Source of the DNA: Chloroherpetonaceae bacterium | GTDB lineage: Bacteria > Bacteroidota > Chlorobiia > Chlorobiales > Thermochlorobacteraceae | DNA: 64,000 nucleotides | Assembly (NCBI GenBank): GCA_025056565.1 | Contig: JANWWA010000010.1 | Coordinates: 50,221 to 114,220 of the forward strand | Direction: 5' to 3' | Part shown: positions 26,332-33,540 of the stretch, piece after piece | Numbering within the stretch: position 1 is the first letter of the stretch | Layout: the number at the start of each line of letters is the position of its first letter | The notes under the pieces: model-generated | The model's database searches: none | Told to the model about the DNA's origin: nothing | The model's input: the letters and a program-made list of their open reading frames with translations, nothing else | Translations under genes and position numbers: made by a program

Positions 26332-26730
26332 ATGAAGCCTGAACTGCTGGAAACTTTCGAGAACAAATTTCCTGACCGTGATTACACGATTGAAATTGTC
26401 AATCCTGAGTTTACATCGGTCTGTCCGAGAACTGGCTTACCAGACTTCGGCACGGTTACAATTCGCTATGTGCCCGACAAACTCTGCGTAGAGCTAAAGT
26501 CGCTCAAATACTACTTTCTCGAGTATCGGAACGCAGGCATTTTTTACGAGAACGTAACAAACACAATTCTCGATCACCTGCAAGAAGTCTTAAAGCCACG
26601 CGAGATTACCGTCATTACAGAGTGGCGAGCGCGTGGTGGAATTACAGAGAAAGTAACAGCTGAATACAAGGGCAAGTCCAGTCGTCATCGTCCGGCAGGA
26701 TTTGTAGTCGAGTCGCGCTCACAAGCGTAG
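26332..26730 (+). CDS. queF: NADPH-dependent preQ0 reductase QueF
   Basis: A 132-residue tunnelling-fold enzyme reducing 7-cyano-7-deazaguanine to preQ1 in queuosine biosynthesis. The active-site thioimide cysteine Cys31 ([10 protein letters not shown]) and Asp38 (PDFGT) are present, along with the family signature VELKSLKYY (53-61), RNAGIFYEN (66-74) and RARGGI. Length fits the unimodular YkvM type. No other queuosine gene is adjacent and I could not recognise a preQ1 riboswitch upstream. It appears monocistronic. Confidence 0.95.
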   Translation: MKPELLETFENKFPDRDYTIEIVNPEFTSVCPRTGLPDFGTVTIRYVPDKLCVELKSLKYYFLEYRNAGIFYENVTNTILDHLQEVLKPREITVITEWRARGGITEKVTAEYKGKSSRHRPAGFVVESRSQA

Positions 26731-26821
26731 GAGAGTGAGGCGCATATTCTGCAGTGTTACGGGCGGATTACATCGGCATAGAGGTGAGCAGGGCTACCCA
26801 CCTCTACGCATGTGGGCAGGC

Positions 26822-27658
26822 TCAGAGCAAGCCACGCTCGTGTGTCCAGCGAACAAATTCTGTTTTAAGCTGCTCAAAGGAATCCAGCACGAAGAGCACA
26901 TCTTGCAGGTGCCAAACATCATAGTCTTGATGAATCACCCGTGCGACCTCAAAGGGGTAGATAGTTACTTTGCCAGACAGAGCGTGCTCGACTTCTTCGC
27001 TGGATGAGAGTGCGCCCGAGCCAAAAATTCTGACCTGACCGTCCTCATAGATGAGGCCAAACTCAACTGTGAACCAATGCAGGCGTTCAAGATAGATGCG
27101 GTCTTGTCCTTCTGCACGCAGAGCCGCTTTGCCAAAGAGCTGGTAGAAGTCGGCAAAGTCGGGGTGTGTGAGCATGGGTAGGTGCCCGAAGACATCGTGG
27201 AAGAGGTCAGGGGCAGGGGTATAGTTAAGTTCATGTCGTCCACGAATGTAGTCGGTAGAGGGAAAGATGCGCTCGGCTAAAAGGTTAAAGAAATCACGCT
27301 CATGCAAAAGTCCCGGAATGCGAGCAACTCGCCACCCTGTTGCTTTCTGCAACTGGCGGCTGAGATTAGCCAGCGCAGGAATCCTCTCCTCACTTAAACC
27401 CAGCAGGGAAATGCCTGTTAAAAAGTCACGGCAAGCGCGCCCCGGCAACAGTGCACACTGACGAGTGTAGAGGAATCGCCAAATGTCGTGTTCCTCGTCG
27501 GTGTAGGCAGGGTATGCGATTTCATCGCCAATAGGCGGTGGGCCGTCCAAATGCTGGGGAATACAGCGTGGGTCAAGTGCACCGTCCTTAGTAGCTTTCT
27601 CATATGCGGAAAGTGGCGCGTCGTTGGTAAAGGCAGGTTCGCTCAGTGAAGCCGTCAT
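26822..27658 (-). CDS. phhA: Phenylalanine 4-hydroxylase
   Basis: A 278-residue monomeric bacterial aromatic amino acid hydroxylase, converting phenylalanine to tyrosine with O2 and tetrahydropterin. The non-haem iron ligands are His154 and His159 in LFHDVFGHLP and Glu199 in WFTVEFGLI. The start is the ATG at 27658, with GGGGGA about seven bases upstream; the frame extends 15 bases further to a TTG. An O2-dependent enzyme indicates aerobic metabolism, unusual for a classical green sulfur bacterium. It may feed tyrosine breakdown or protein synthesis; no other tyrosine-pathway gene is adjacent. Confidence 0.95.
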   Translation of the reverse strand: MTASLSEPAFTNDAPLSAYEKATKDGALDPRCIPQHLDGPPPIGDEIAYPAYTDEEHDIWRFLYTRQCALLPGRACRDFLTGISLLGLSEERIPALANLSRQLQKATGWRVARIPGLLHERDFFNLLAERIFPSTDYIRGRHELNYTPAPDLFHDVFGHLPMLTHPDFADFYQLFGKAALRAEGQDRIYLERLHWFTVEFGLIYEDGQVRIFGSGALSSSEEVEHALSGKVTIYPFEVARVIHQDYDVWHLQDVLFVLDSFEQLKTEFVRWTHERGLL

Positions 27659-27945
27659 ACTGAAATCCCCCAAAGAGTTTTTGTGCGCAAGATTAAGACT
27701 TGCGCAAAAGCAAAATTATAGGTTTTGAAAATGAAATGAAAAGCACCGTGTGAAAAGAAAAGTGAAATCCAATCCCCCATAGAGACTGCCGCATAGTTGT
27801 ATCCCTGATGCTTAGACGTAGCGGCAGCGATAAGTGGACAAACCTGACTACACTATTAGCTCATGGCAGTGGCTGAAAACTAACAACTAACAGAGGCACT
27901 GCTTGGGACTTCAAACGCTGCCTACATTACCTTTTAGTTACGCAC
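27659..27945. other. Intergenic region upstream of phhA
   Basis: No coding sequence or RNA gene is recognised. It must hold the phhA promoter on the minus strand, but no convincing -35/-10 pair stands out. Confidence 0.35.
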
Positions 27946-27973
27946 TTGACAAAAAGAAAAAAAAACTTATTTT
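27946..27973 (+). promoter_or_regulatory. Promoter of the structured leader / symporter operon
   Basis: A consensus TTGACA (27946-27951) is followed after 16 bases by TATTTT (27968-27973) within an A/T-rich stretch. Transcription would begin near 27980, about 360 bases before the first coding start, leaving an unusually long leader. Confidence 0.65.
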
Positions 27974-27979
27974 ATGCAG

Positions 27980-28320
27980 GCAAGCAACAAAACAACAAAG
28001 TCGAGTCCAATTAGCTGAGAACAGTGGGAAGGTAGCTACGATGTTTTTACCCTTCCGCTTTTCCTACCCAGTTCAATGACAGTGCTAAGAGCACGCTGCA
28101 GGAAAATTCTTTTTTGGCAGTAGGATAAGACTGCAAGCGTCTGCATACTAGCGGCAGGCTTGAAGTGTCGCATTGCCTGCGTAGACCTATGCAGGTGAAA
28201 GATCTACATTGCCACCTGCAGAGGACACCAAGGGCAAGGCTTTTGCACGAGGACGCGATTCCTTGTCTCGTGTCAGGATGTATTCTTCAAGCAATTAAGT
28301 GAGGTGAAGTTGCTTTTTTT
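27980..28320 (+). ncRNA. Candidate structured RNA: long 5' leader or independent small RNA
   Basis: No plausible coding frame occupies this stretch. It contains a run of short perfect hairpins: GGAAGG/CCTTCC (28027-28056), GTGC/GCAC (28083-28094), GCAGT/ACTGC (28117-28134), GCAGGC/GCCTGC (28154-28180), TGCAGGTG/CACCTGCA (28190-28220), CACGAG/CTCGTG enclosed by GACAC/GTGTC (28223-28274), and a last stem followed by T8. Together with the strong promoter this suggests a transcript of about 340 nucleotides ending just before the symporter genes, or a leader that attenuates them. I do not recognise a known riboswitch, 6S, tmRNA or RNase P signature. Structure is seen; function is inferred. Confidence 0.45.
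28289..28320 (+). terminator. Terminator-like hairpin immediately upstream of the symporter genes
   Basis: AAGCAA (28289-28294) and TTGCTT (28310-28315) form a 6-base-pair stem with a 15-base loop, directly followed by a T-run (eight Ts from 28313 on, counting the stem end). It lies 23 bases before the first ATG of the operon. The stem is weak, consistent with an attenuator or partial terminator. Confidence 0.45.
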
Positions 28321-28343
28321 AACCAAACAATGGAGGAGAAGAT

Positions 28344-28691
28344 ATGCCAAATCCAACCAGTCAATCTCAGCAAGAAACCATCGACATGTCAGCAGAGCTC
28401 GAGGAGTTTGAGCGCTCGGGTCAGCTTTCGCAAGAACAGCTTCAAAGCTATTGGCGGGAGAACCGCAACCTTGTGCTCACGCTCCTTGCAATATGGGCAA
28501 CCGTCACTTTCCTTGTGCAAGCAATCGGTTCAGTCCTCAACAATGTGGTGATTCTGGGCTTTCCACTGGCTTACTATATGGGCGGGCAAGGGGCACTCAT
28601 CATTTTTATCGTGCTCATTTACATCTACGCCAAGAAAATGAATGAATTAGATGCAAAGTATAACCTGCAAGAAGAGGAGGACGAGAAATGA
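28344..28691 (+). CDS. DUF4212 small subunit of a sodium:solute symporter
   Basis: A 115-residue membrane protein with an acidic N-terminus (1-37), YWRENRNL, and two transmembrane helices (about 44-66 and 78-98) before the charged tail KKMNELDAKYNLQEEEDEK. The pattern YW-x4-NL..., GFPLAYYMGGQGAL, IYIYAKKMN-x-LD is that of the DUF4212 proteins always paired with large sodium:solute symporters. GGAGGAG lies upstream of the ATG. Its stop overlaps the start of the symporter gene by ATGA, so the two are translated together. Confidence 0.93.
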   Translation: MPNPTSQSQQETIDMSAELEEFERSGQLSQEQLQSYWRENRNLVLTLLAIWATVTFLVQAIGSVLNNVVILGFPLAYYMGGQGALIIFIVLIYIYAKKMNELDAKYNLQEEEDEK

Positions 28692-30910
28692 AGCTCAGAA
28701 ATATCTTCACGCTCTACACCGCAGGCTTCGCTGCTCTAGTCATCATCGTGGGCTTGCTGGAAGCAGCAGGCGTGTTGCAGCTGCAGGGTATTAGCTGGAT
28801 TTTTATGGGCTTTTCCGTGCTGGTCTATGCGATGATTGGTTTTATTACGCGCACCAGCGACCCATCGGAATACTATGTGGCAGGACGGGGCGTCAATAGC
28901 ATATACAACGGTATGGCAACAGGCTCCGACTGGATGAGTGCTGCATCGTTCATTTCAATGGCAGGGTTGCTCTTCGCACTGGGGCACGCTGGACTAGCCT
29001 ACATTATGGGCTGGACAGGCGGCTATGTGCTCTTGGCACTTTTGCTTGCGCCTTACCTGCGCAAGTTTGGGCAATACACCATTCCTGACTTCTTAGGCGC
29101 GCGCTACGAGGGTAATCTGGCGCGCACAATAGGCATCATCTGTGCAATTGTAGTCTCTTTCACCTATCTCACGGCGCAGCTTACCGGAGTCGGACTGATT
29201 GTCAGCCGTTTCATTGGGTTGCCACAGGATGTCGGCATCTATGTAGGGCTAGCGGGCGTTTTGGTCTGCTCTTTTCTTGGTGGAATGAGAGCCGTAACAT
29301 GGACGCAAGTTGCGCAGTATATCGTGCTCATTATTGCCTACCTCATCCCAGTAATTGTGCTCTCGACAGTCATCTTCAAAGTACCGCTGCCACAGCTCAC
29401 TTACGGACAGGTGCTGCAGAGCATTACGGTGATGGAGAACCAGATTGCAGGTCGAGAGAATCCAAATTTGGCAAGCATTCCAGAAGAGCGACTAAATAAG
29501 CGCATTGACCCAGAGAAGGAAAAAGAGACACGGGCACTTTGGGCAAATGATGTCAAGGTGCTGACAGCACGGCTTTCTAATCCTGATTCGGCACTGCAAG
29601 CAATGCGTGCCGAAATTGACGCTCGCCTTGCAGCACTAGCACCCGAAGCAATCGCAGCAAAGAAATCTGCTCTCGAGAAGGAAAAAGCTGACCTAAGTGC
29701 ACTGTTAGCTGCCGCAGCTCAGCCAATCGATGAAGCAAAGCGCGCAGAACTCACTACGCGCCTTGCTGCAATTGATAAAGAGTTAGCCGCACTGACACCC
29801 GAAGCAGTAGCAAAAGCCAAAGAGAAGGCAGAAAAAGACAAGGCAGCATTGCCGAAAGATGTTGAAGATGCCAAGACCAAGTGGAACGCTGCGCTCACGA
29901 CGGCGAAAGCACAAGCCACACCACCAAAGCCGTATCTGGCAATTCCTGAGGGTATTGGTATGGTAAATTTCTTAGGTCTGATTTTCTGCTTGATGTTAGG
30001 CACCGCAGGGTTGCCACACATTCTAACGCGCTACTACACCACGCCGAGCGTCAAGCAAGCGCGCTCCTCCGTAGCATGGTCACTTTTTTTCATCTTCCTG
30101 CTTTACTTCACTGCGCCAGCATATGCTGCGTTTGCGAAGTATGAGGTTTTCATAAACCTTGTTGGCACACCAATTGCAGAACTCCCCAGCTGGATTGCGC
30201 GCTGGAAAATTGTCGGTCTGTTCGATGTGGTCGATAAAAATGGCGACGGCATCGTGCAGTTTGCCGATTTTGTGGTAAAGTCGACAGACTTTGTAGTGCT
30301 GGCTACTCCTGAAATTGCAGGGCTGCCGGGCACTATCACAGGTCTTGTCATGGCAGGTGGCTTGGCAGCCGCGCTCTCTACGGCTGACGGTCTCTTGCTC
30401 ACTATTTCTAATGCGATTTCGCACGACCTCTACTACAAGATTATCAACCCACAAGCCTCTGTAAGTGCCCGCGTTTGGATTTCAAAAATTCTGTTAGTGC
30501 TAATTGCCTTAGGTGCAGCGACATTTGCGGCGTTTGTGAAACTACCTGTGATTGCAAACACAGTTGCATGGGCATTCAGCTATGCAGCCTCGTCAATCTT
30601 CCCAGCACTGGTGCTGGGTATCTGGTGGCGACGCACCACTGCAGCAGGTGCTATTGCAGGAATGATTGTGGGTCTGGTAATTTCCATCTACTACTCCTTT
30701 GCCCACTTCAATGGAGCAGCCAACTGGTTCGGTATTGACAACCGAAGTGCAGGGCTATTTGGCGTGCCCGCTGCATTCTTGGTAATGATTGTCGTCTCAC
30801 TCCTAACCCCAGAGCCAAATAAGAAACTGCAGGAGTTTGTCTACAGCGTCCGCTTCCCCAAAGGTGCAATGAAAGGCAAAGAAGTCGAAGCCATCGGCGC
30901 AAAGGCTTAA
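28688..30910 (+). CDS. Large sodium:solute symporter (VC_2705-type, acetate/monocarboxylate-like) with a soluble insertion
   Basis: A 740-residue inner-membrane SSS-family carrier that probably imports a small organic acid with Na+. The LeuT-like core shows SEYYVAGRGVN (60-70), TGSDWMSAASFISMAGL (78-94), the TM segment after YTIPDFLGARY, and STADGLLLTISNAISHD. Between about residues 232 and 424 lies a hydrophilic, coiled-coil-prone insertion with an internal duplication (AALAPEAIA...KEKADL and AALTPEAVA...KDKAAL). Residues 516-527 (DKNGDGIVQFAD) fit an EF-hand calcium loop. Usual members are about 550-600 residues, so the extra length is mostly the insertion. It is partnered with the DUF4212 subunit and followed by a porin. 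Confidence 0.92.
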   Translation: MKLRNIFTLYTAGFAALVIIVGLLEAAGVLQLQGISWIFMGFSVLVYAMIGFITRTSDPSEYYVAGRGVNSIYNGMATGSDWMSAASFISMAGLLFALGHAGLAYIMGWTGGYVLLALLLAPYLRKFGQYTIPDFLGARYEGNLARTIGIICAIVVSFTYLTAQLTGVGLIVSRFIGLPQDVGIYVGLAGVLVCSFLGGMRAVTWTQVAQYIVLIIAYLIPVIVLSTVIFKVPLPQLTYGQVLQSITVMENQIAGRENPNLASIPEERLNKRIDPEKEKETRALWANDVKVLTARLSNPDSALQAMRAEIDARLAALAPEAIAAKKSALEKEKADLSALLAAAAQPIDEAKRAELTTRLAAIDKELAALTPEAVAKAKEKAEKDKAALPKDVEDAKTKWNAALTTAKAQATPPKPYLAIPEGIGMVNFLGLIFCLMLGTAGLPHILTRYYTTPSVKQARSSVAWSLFFIFLLYFTAPAYAAFAKYEVFINLVGTPIAELPSWIARWKIVGLFDVVDKNGDGIVQFADFVVKSTDFVVLATPEIAGLPGTITGLVMAGGLAAALSTADGLLLTISNAISHDLYYKIINPQASVSARVWISKILLVLIALGAATFAAFVKLPVIANTVAWAFSYAASSIFPALVLGIWWRRTTAAGAIAGMIVGLVISIYYSFAHFNGAANWFGIDNRSAGLFGVPAAFLVMIVVSLLTPEPNKKLQEFVYSVRFPKGAMKGKEVEAIGAKA

Positions 30911-30921
30911 TGAACGTTTCG

Positions 30922-30954
30922 GTGCAAGGCGTGCTTTGCGGGCACGCCCTGCAC
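30922..30954. repeat. Intercistronic hairpin between symporter and porin genes
   Basis: GTGCA-A-GGCGTGC / GCACGCC-C-TGCAC forms a long stem with one internal mismatch and a 6-7-base loop. There is no following T-run. It may stabilise the upstream mRNA 3' end or partly uncouple expression of the porin. Confidence 0.7.
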
Positions 30955-31022
30955 TACTTGTTCACTTAGAGAGCCTGTTCATTCCAACTTAACTATGAAA
31001 CTATAGGGAAAGGAGAATAAGT

Positions 31023-32501
31023 ATGAATCGACTGGGTCGCAGCGTACTAGCGCTAATCTGTATTAGCCTTGTCTCTACTCGAGCCTTCTCGCAAGGCTCA
31101 GAAACATATGGCGCTGGTGCACGCTTCAACCTTGATTCGCTGGGCACCAAGTATATCCGCTTGATTACATGGGTGCAGATTTGGACACGCTATCAAGAGC
31201 AAAACCCCGGCACAATTATCAATGGCGTACCCTTTGACTATTTCTTCGACATTACCATTCGACGTGCGCGTTTTCTTGCATATGGTTCTTTTGGCAATGG
31301 AAGTCTCTTTATGTTTCATGTAGGTATCAACAACCAAACCTTTATCAATGCACAAACAGCTGGCAATGATCCCACAGGTCCAGCTAAGCGACCACAGATT
31401 TACATTCACGACATCTGGTATGAACAGCGCATCATTCCTGAGCTATACATCGGATTTGGCTTAAACTACTGGAAAGGGCTTTCACGAATGACCAATGCCA
31501 GCACACTGAACTTTATGGGCATTGATTCACCCATTTTTTCTTGGCCTACTATTGATGCCAGCGACCAATTTGTGCGGATGCCTGCGATTTACATTAAGGG
31601 TCAGCTCTTTGAAAAGCGCTTGGACTATCGCTTTGCGTTAAATCAACCGTTTAAGCCTGGGCCGGGACTAGCGCCTGAAACCAGTACGATTACCGCCGAT
31701 GGCAGAACAACTGCTGGGCAGCTGACAAATGTTGCAAACTATAACCCCTTCTTTATGCAAAAGTCCCTTGAAGGGTATGTGTTCTGGCAGTTCTTTGATA
31801 TTGAATCGCAAATTTTACCCTTTATGGTCGGCTCATATTTGGGCACAAAGAGGGTCTTCAACATTGGCGCAGGCTTTTACTATCACGGTGATGGAATGTC
31901 GACGCGCAAACCACCTCTGTCTCGCACGGCTGGTGTGCAAGCGCTCACAGCCGACTCGCTTAACACACACCCAATTGCGCTCTTCGGCATTGATGCGTTC
32001 TTGGAGCTGCCTTTTGGCGAAGGCGCAGGACGCAGTTCGCTGACTGCCTACGCACTCTTTGCGCGCTACGACTTTGGCCCGAACAATGTTCGCTATGTTG
32101 GCATTATGAATATGGGGTCTGGGTTTAGCCCACAAACTTCAACACCTGAACAGCGCATTCCGGGACTGGTTGGCAACGCTTATCCGATGATTGGCACAGG
32201 CAATCACCTCTTTGTGCAAGCTGGCTACACCTTCCCAAAGACCCCTATCGGCAAGTTTATGCCCTACTTTATGTTTACCTACTCGCAGTTTGACCGTCTC
32301 AAGGACCCGATGATTTTGCCTGAGTTGGGTCTAAACTATTTTGTAGATGGACACCACGCCAAGTTTACGCTGCACTACCGACTGCGACCAACCTACCGCC
32401 AAGAGGTCAATCCACCTTTTACAGGACCAGACGGCCTGCCTGCAATTACACGTGACGGCAGTAAGAACGAACTCATTTTGCAATCAATGGTGTATTTCTA
32501 A
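31023..32501 (+). CDS. Outer-membrane porin-like beta-barrel protein
   Basis: A 492-residue exported protein with a signal peptide cleaved near residue 23 (RAFSQG), alternating beta-strand pattern and a C-terminal MVYF ending in an aromatic residue, as expected for an OM barrel. Segments such as YIRLITWVQIWTRYQEQNPG, RRARFLAYGSF and FHVGINNQTF recall the phosphate-selective porin (OprP/OprO-like) group of Bacteroidota, though the match is general. GAAAGGAG precedes the ATG. Placed 112 bases after the symporter, it probably lets the same substrate cross the outer membrane. Confidence 0.8.
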   Translation: MNRLGRSVLALICISLVSTRAFSQGSETYGAGARFNLDSLGTKYIRLITWVQIWTRYQEQNPGTIINGVPFDYFFDITIRRARFLAYGSFGNGSLFMFHVGINNQTFINAQTAGNDPTGPAKRPQIYIHDIWYEQRIIPELYIGFGLNYWKGLSRMTNASTLNFMGIDSPIFSWPTIDASDQFVRMPAIYIKGQLFEKRLDYRFALNQPFKPGPGLAPETSTITADGRTTAGQLTNVANYNPFFMQKSLEGYVFWQFFDIESQILPFMVGSYLGTKRVFNIGAGFYYHGDGMSTRKPPLSRTAGVQALTADSLNTHPIALFGIDAFLELPFGEGAGRSSLTAYALFARYDFGPNNVRYVGIMNMGSGFSPQTSTPEQRIPGLVGNAYPMIGTGNHLFVQAGYTFPKTPIGKFMPYFMFTYSQFDRLKDPMILPELGLNYFVDGHHAKFTLHYRLRPTYRQEVNPPFTGPDGLPAITRDGSKNELILQSMVYF

Positions 32502-32531
32502 CCTATTTCGTCAGAGAGAAACCAAAAAACG

Positions 32532-32568
32532 CAGAGGGAAGTGCAGCATGCTGTGCTTCCCTCTGTTT
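32532..32568 (+). terminator. Hairpin terminator after the porin gene
   Basis: CAGAGGGAAG (32532-32541) and CTTCCCTCTG (32556-32565) form a perfect 10-base-pair stem that extends partly inwards; TTTC follows. The T-run is short, but the position after the porin stop supports termination. Confidence 0.65.
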
Positions 32569-32596
32569 CATACAACCATAGAAGGGAGGAAGCATA

Positions 32597-33040
32597 ATGG
32601 GAAAGATTTTTTTTCTGCTGCTTGTAAGCTGGGCTGCATTTGGCTGCGCAACTACGCGTATTGCACCGCCACGCCCTATCAAAATCGCTTGCACCAATCT
32701 GTCCAAGTCCGAGTTAGTAAAGTTAGTTGTGGCAGAATTGCGAAAAGATAACTTCGTAGTTGAAACAGCCGATGAAGAAAAAGGTCTGGTAGAAGCAGAG
32801 CGGCAAGTTGCCTTCATCGGTATCGGGGAAAACACACTTGTGCTCGGACCATATGCAATGAATATTGCCTACCAAAATGATACAGTAGTGGTTAATTTCG
32901 AGACGGTGCGTGTAGGACCTGATGGAAAAGTTGTTTCAATTGAGGCTTGGGACGAGCGCAATGCCAGTAGCTATGACCTAAAGCACTTGAAGCCTGTGCT
33001 AACCGCAATTCGGAACGCTTGTCAATCAAGGAATCAATAA
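32597..33040 (+). CDS. Small lipoprotein, paralogue of the next gene
   Basis: A 147-residue predicted lipoprotein (lipobox AFGC, Cys17) of unknown function. After the signal, the mature part has an alpha-beta pattern: PRPIKIACTNLSKSELVKLV, DNFVVETADEEKGLVEAE, ENTLVLGPYAMNIAY and a final helix ending RNACQ. Two mature-part cysteines (in IACTN and RNACQ) match positions in the following gene and could form a disulfide. AGGGAGG lies before the ATG. The gene begins 45 bases before the next one's Shine-Dalgarno region, so they are likely co-transcribed. Confidence 0.8.
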   Translation: MGKIFFLLLVSWAAFGCATTRIAPPRPIKIACTNLSKSELVKLVVAELRKDNFVVETADEEKGLVEAERQVAFIGIGENTLVLGPYAMNIAYQNDTVVVNFETVRVGPDGKVVSIEAWDERNASSYDLKHLKPVLTAIRNACQSRNQ

Positions 33041-33084
33041 GACGGCTCGCGGAGATATGCCTAACCTAAGGGCAGGAGGTAGGT

Positions 33085-33540
33085 GTGGCAGAGACCGTCT
33101 TTGCATCATGTAAGAAAATGACGAAAGTTGGGTTAGTGATTGCTGTAGCGCTCTTAGGCGCCTGTGCCTCTGCGTCGCTACCTAAGCCAATCAAGTACTG
33201 GTGCGCACAGTCTGCACCAACTTTTGTATCCAGCGCAGTTAAAGCCTTTGAAGCTAATGGCTATCAGGTGCGCTCAACTGATATTGCGCGTGGCGAAGTG
33301 ACGGGCTTTAAGCCAGAGAAAATTTTTATGATTGGCGACTCGCCAGTCAGGGCAGGACCATATCTGGTGACGGCGCGACTACACCGTGACACAATGACCG
33401 TGCTGGTCTTCACGGTCAAGGAAGACGGTGTAACACCAGAACGGAGCTGGGATGAGACGGCAACAGACGAGTTTGAAAAAAGCCAGTACATGCCGCTGCT
33501 GAGCGACCTTAGGGCACTCTGCCGACCACCGGCGCCATAG
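33085..33540 (+). CDS. Small lipoprotein, tandem paralogue, GTG start
   Basis: A 151-residue predicted lipoprotein with lipobox LGAC (Cys27). The GTG at 33085 is chosen because GGAGG lies five bases upstream; the ATG at 33118 gives a shorter signal without such a site. It follows the same plan as the preceding protein: PKPIKYWCAQSA, a helix, ANGYQVRSTDIARGEVTG, a strand pair with RAGPYLVTARL, and a C-terminal helix ending RALCRP. The paired cysteines are conserved. Function unknown. Its 3' end overlaps the convergent Ig-like lipoprotein gene by 32 bases. Confidence 0.8.
   Translation: MAETVFASCKKMTKVGLVIAVALLGACASASLPKPIKYWCAQSAPTFVSSAVKAFEANGYQVRSTDIARGEVTGFKPEKIFMIGDSPVRAGPYLVTARLHRDTMTVLVFTVKEDGVTPERSWDETATDEFEKSQYMPLLSDLRALCRPPAP

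Noticed and set aside
28010..28060. Possible TPP riboswitch because CTGAGA occurs
   Set aside because: The second conserved part (ACCTGAT and the GTAGGGA region) is missing, and the downstream genes are not thiamine-related.
27659..28343. A CRISPR array or tandem repeat in the large gap
   Set aside because: Hairpins differ from each other in sequence and spacing; no direct repeat unit recurs.
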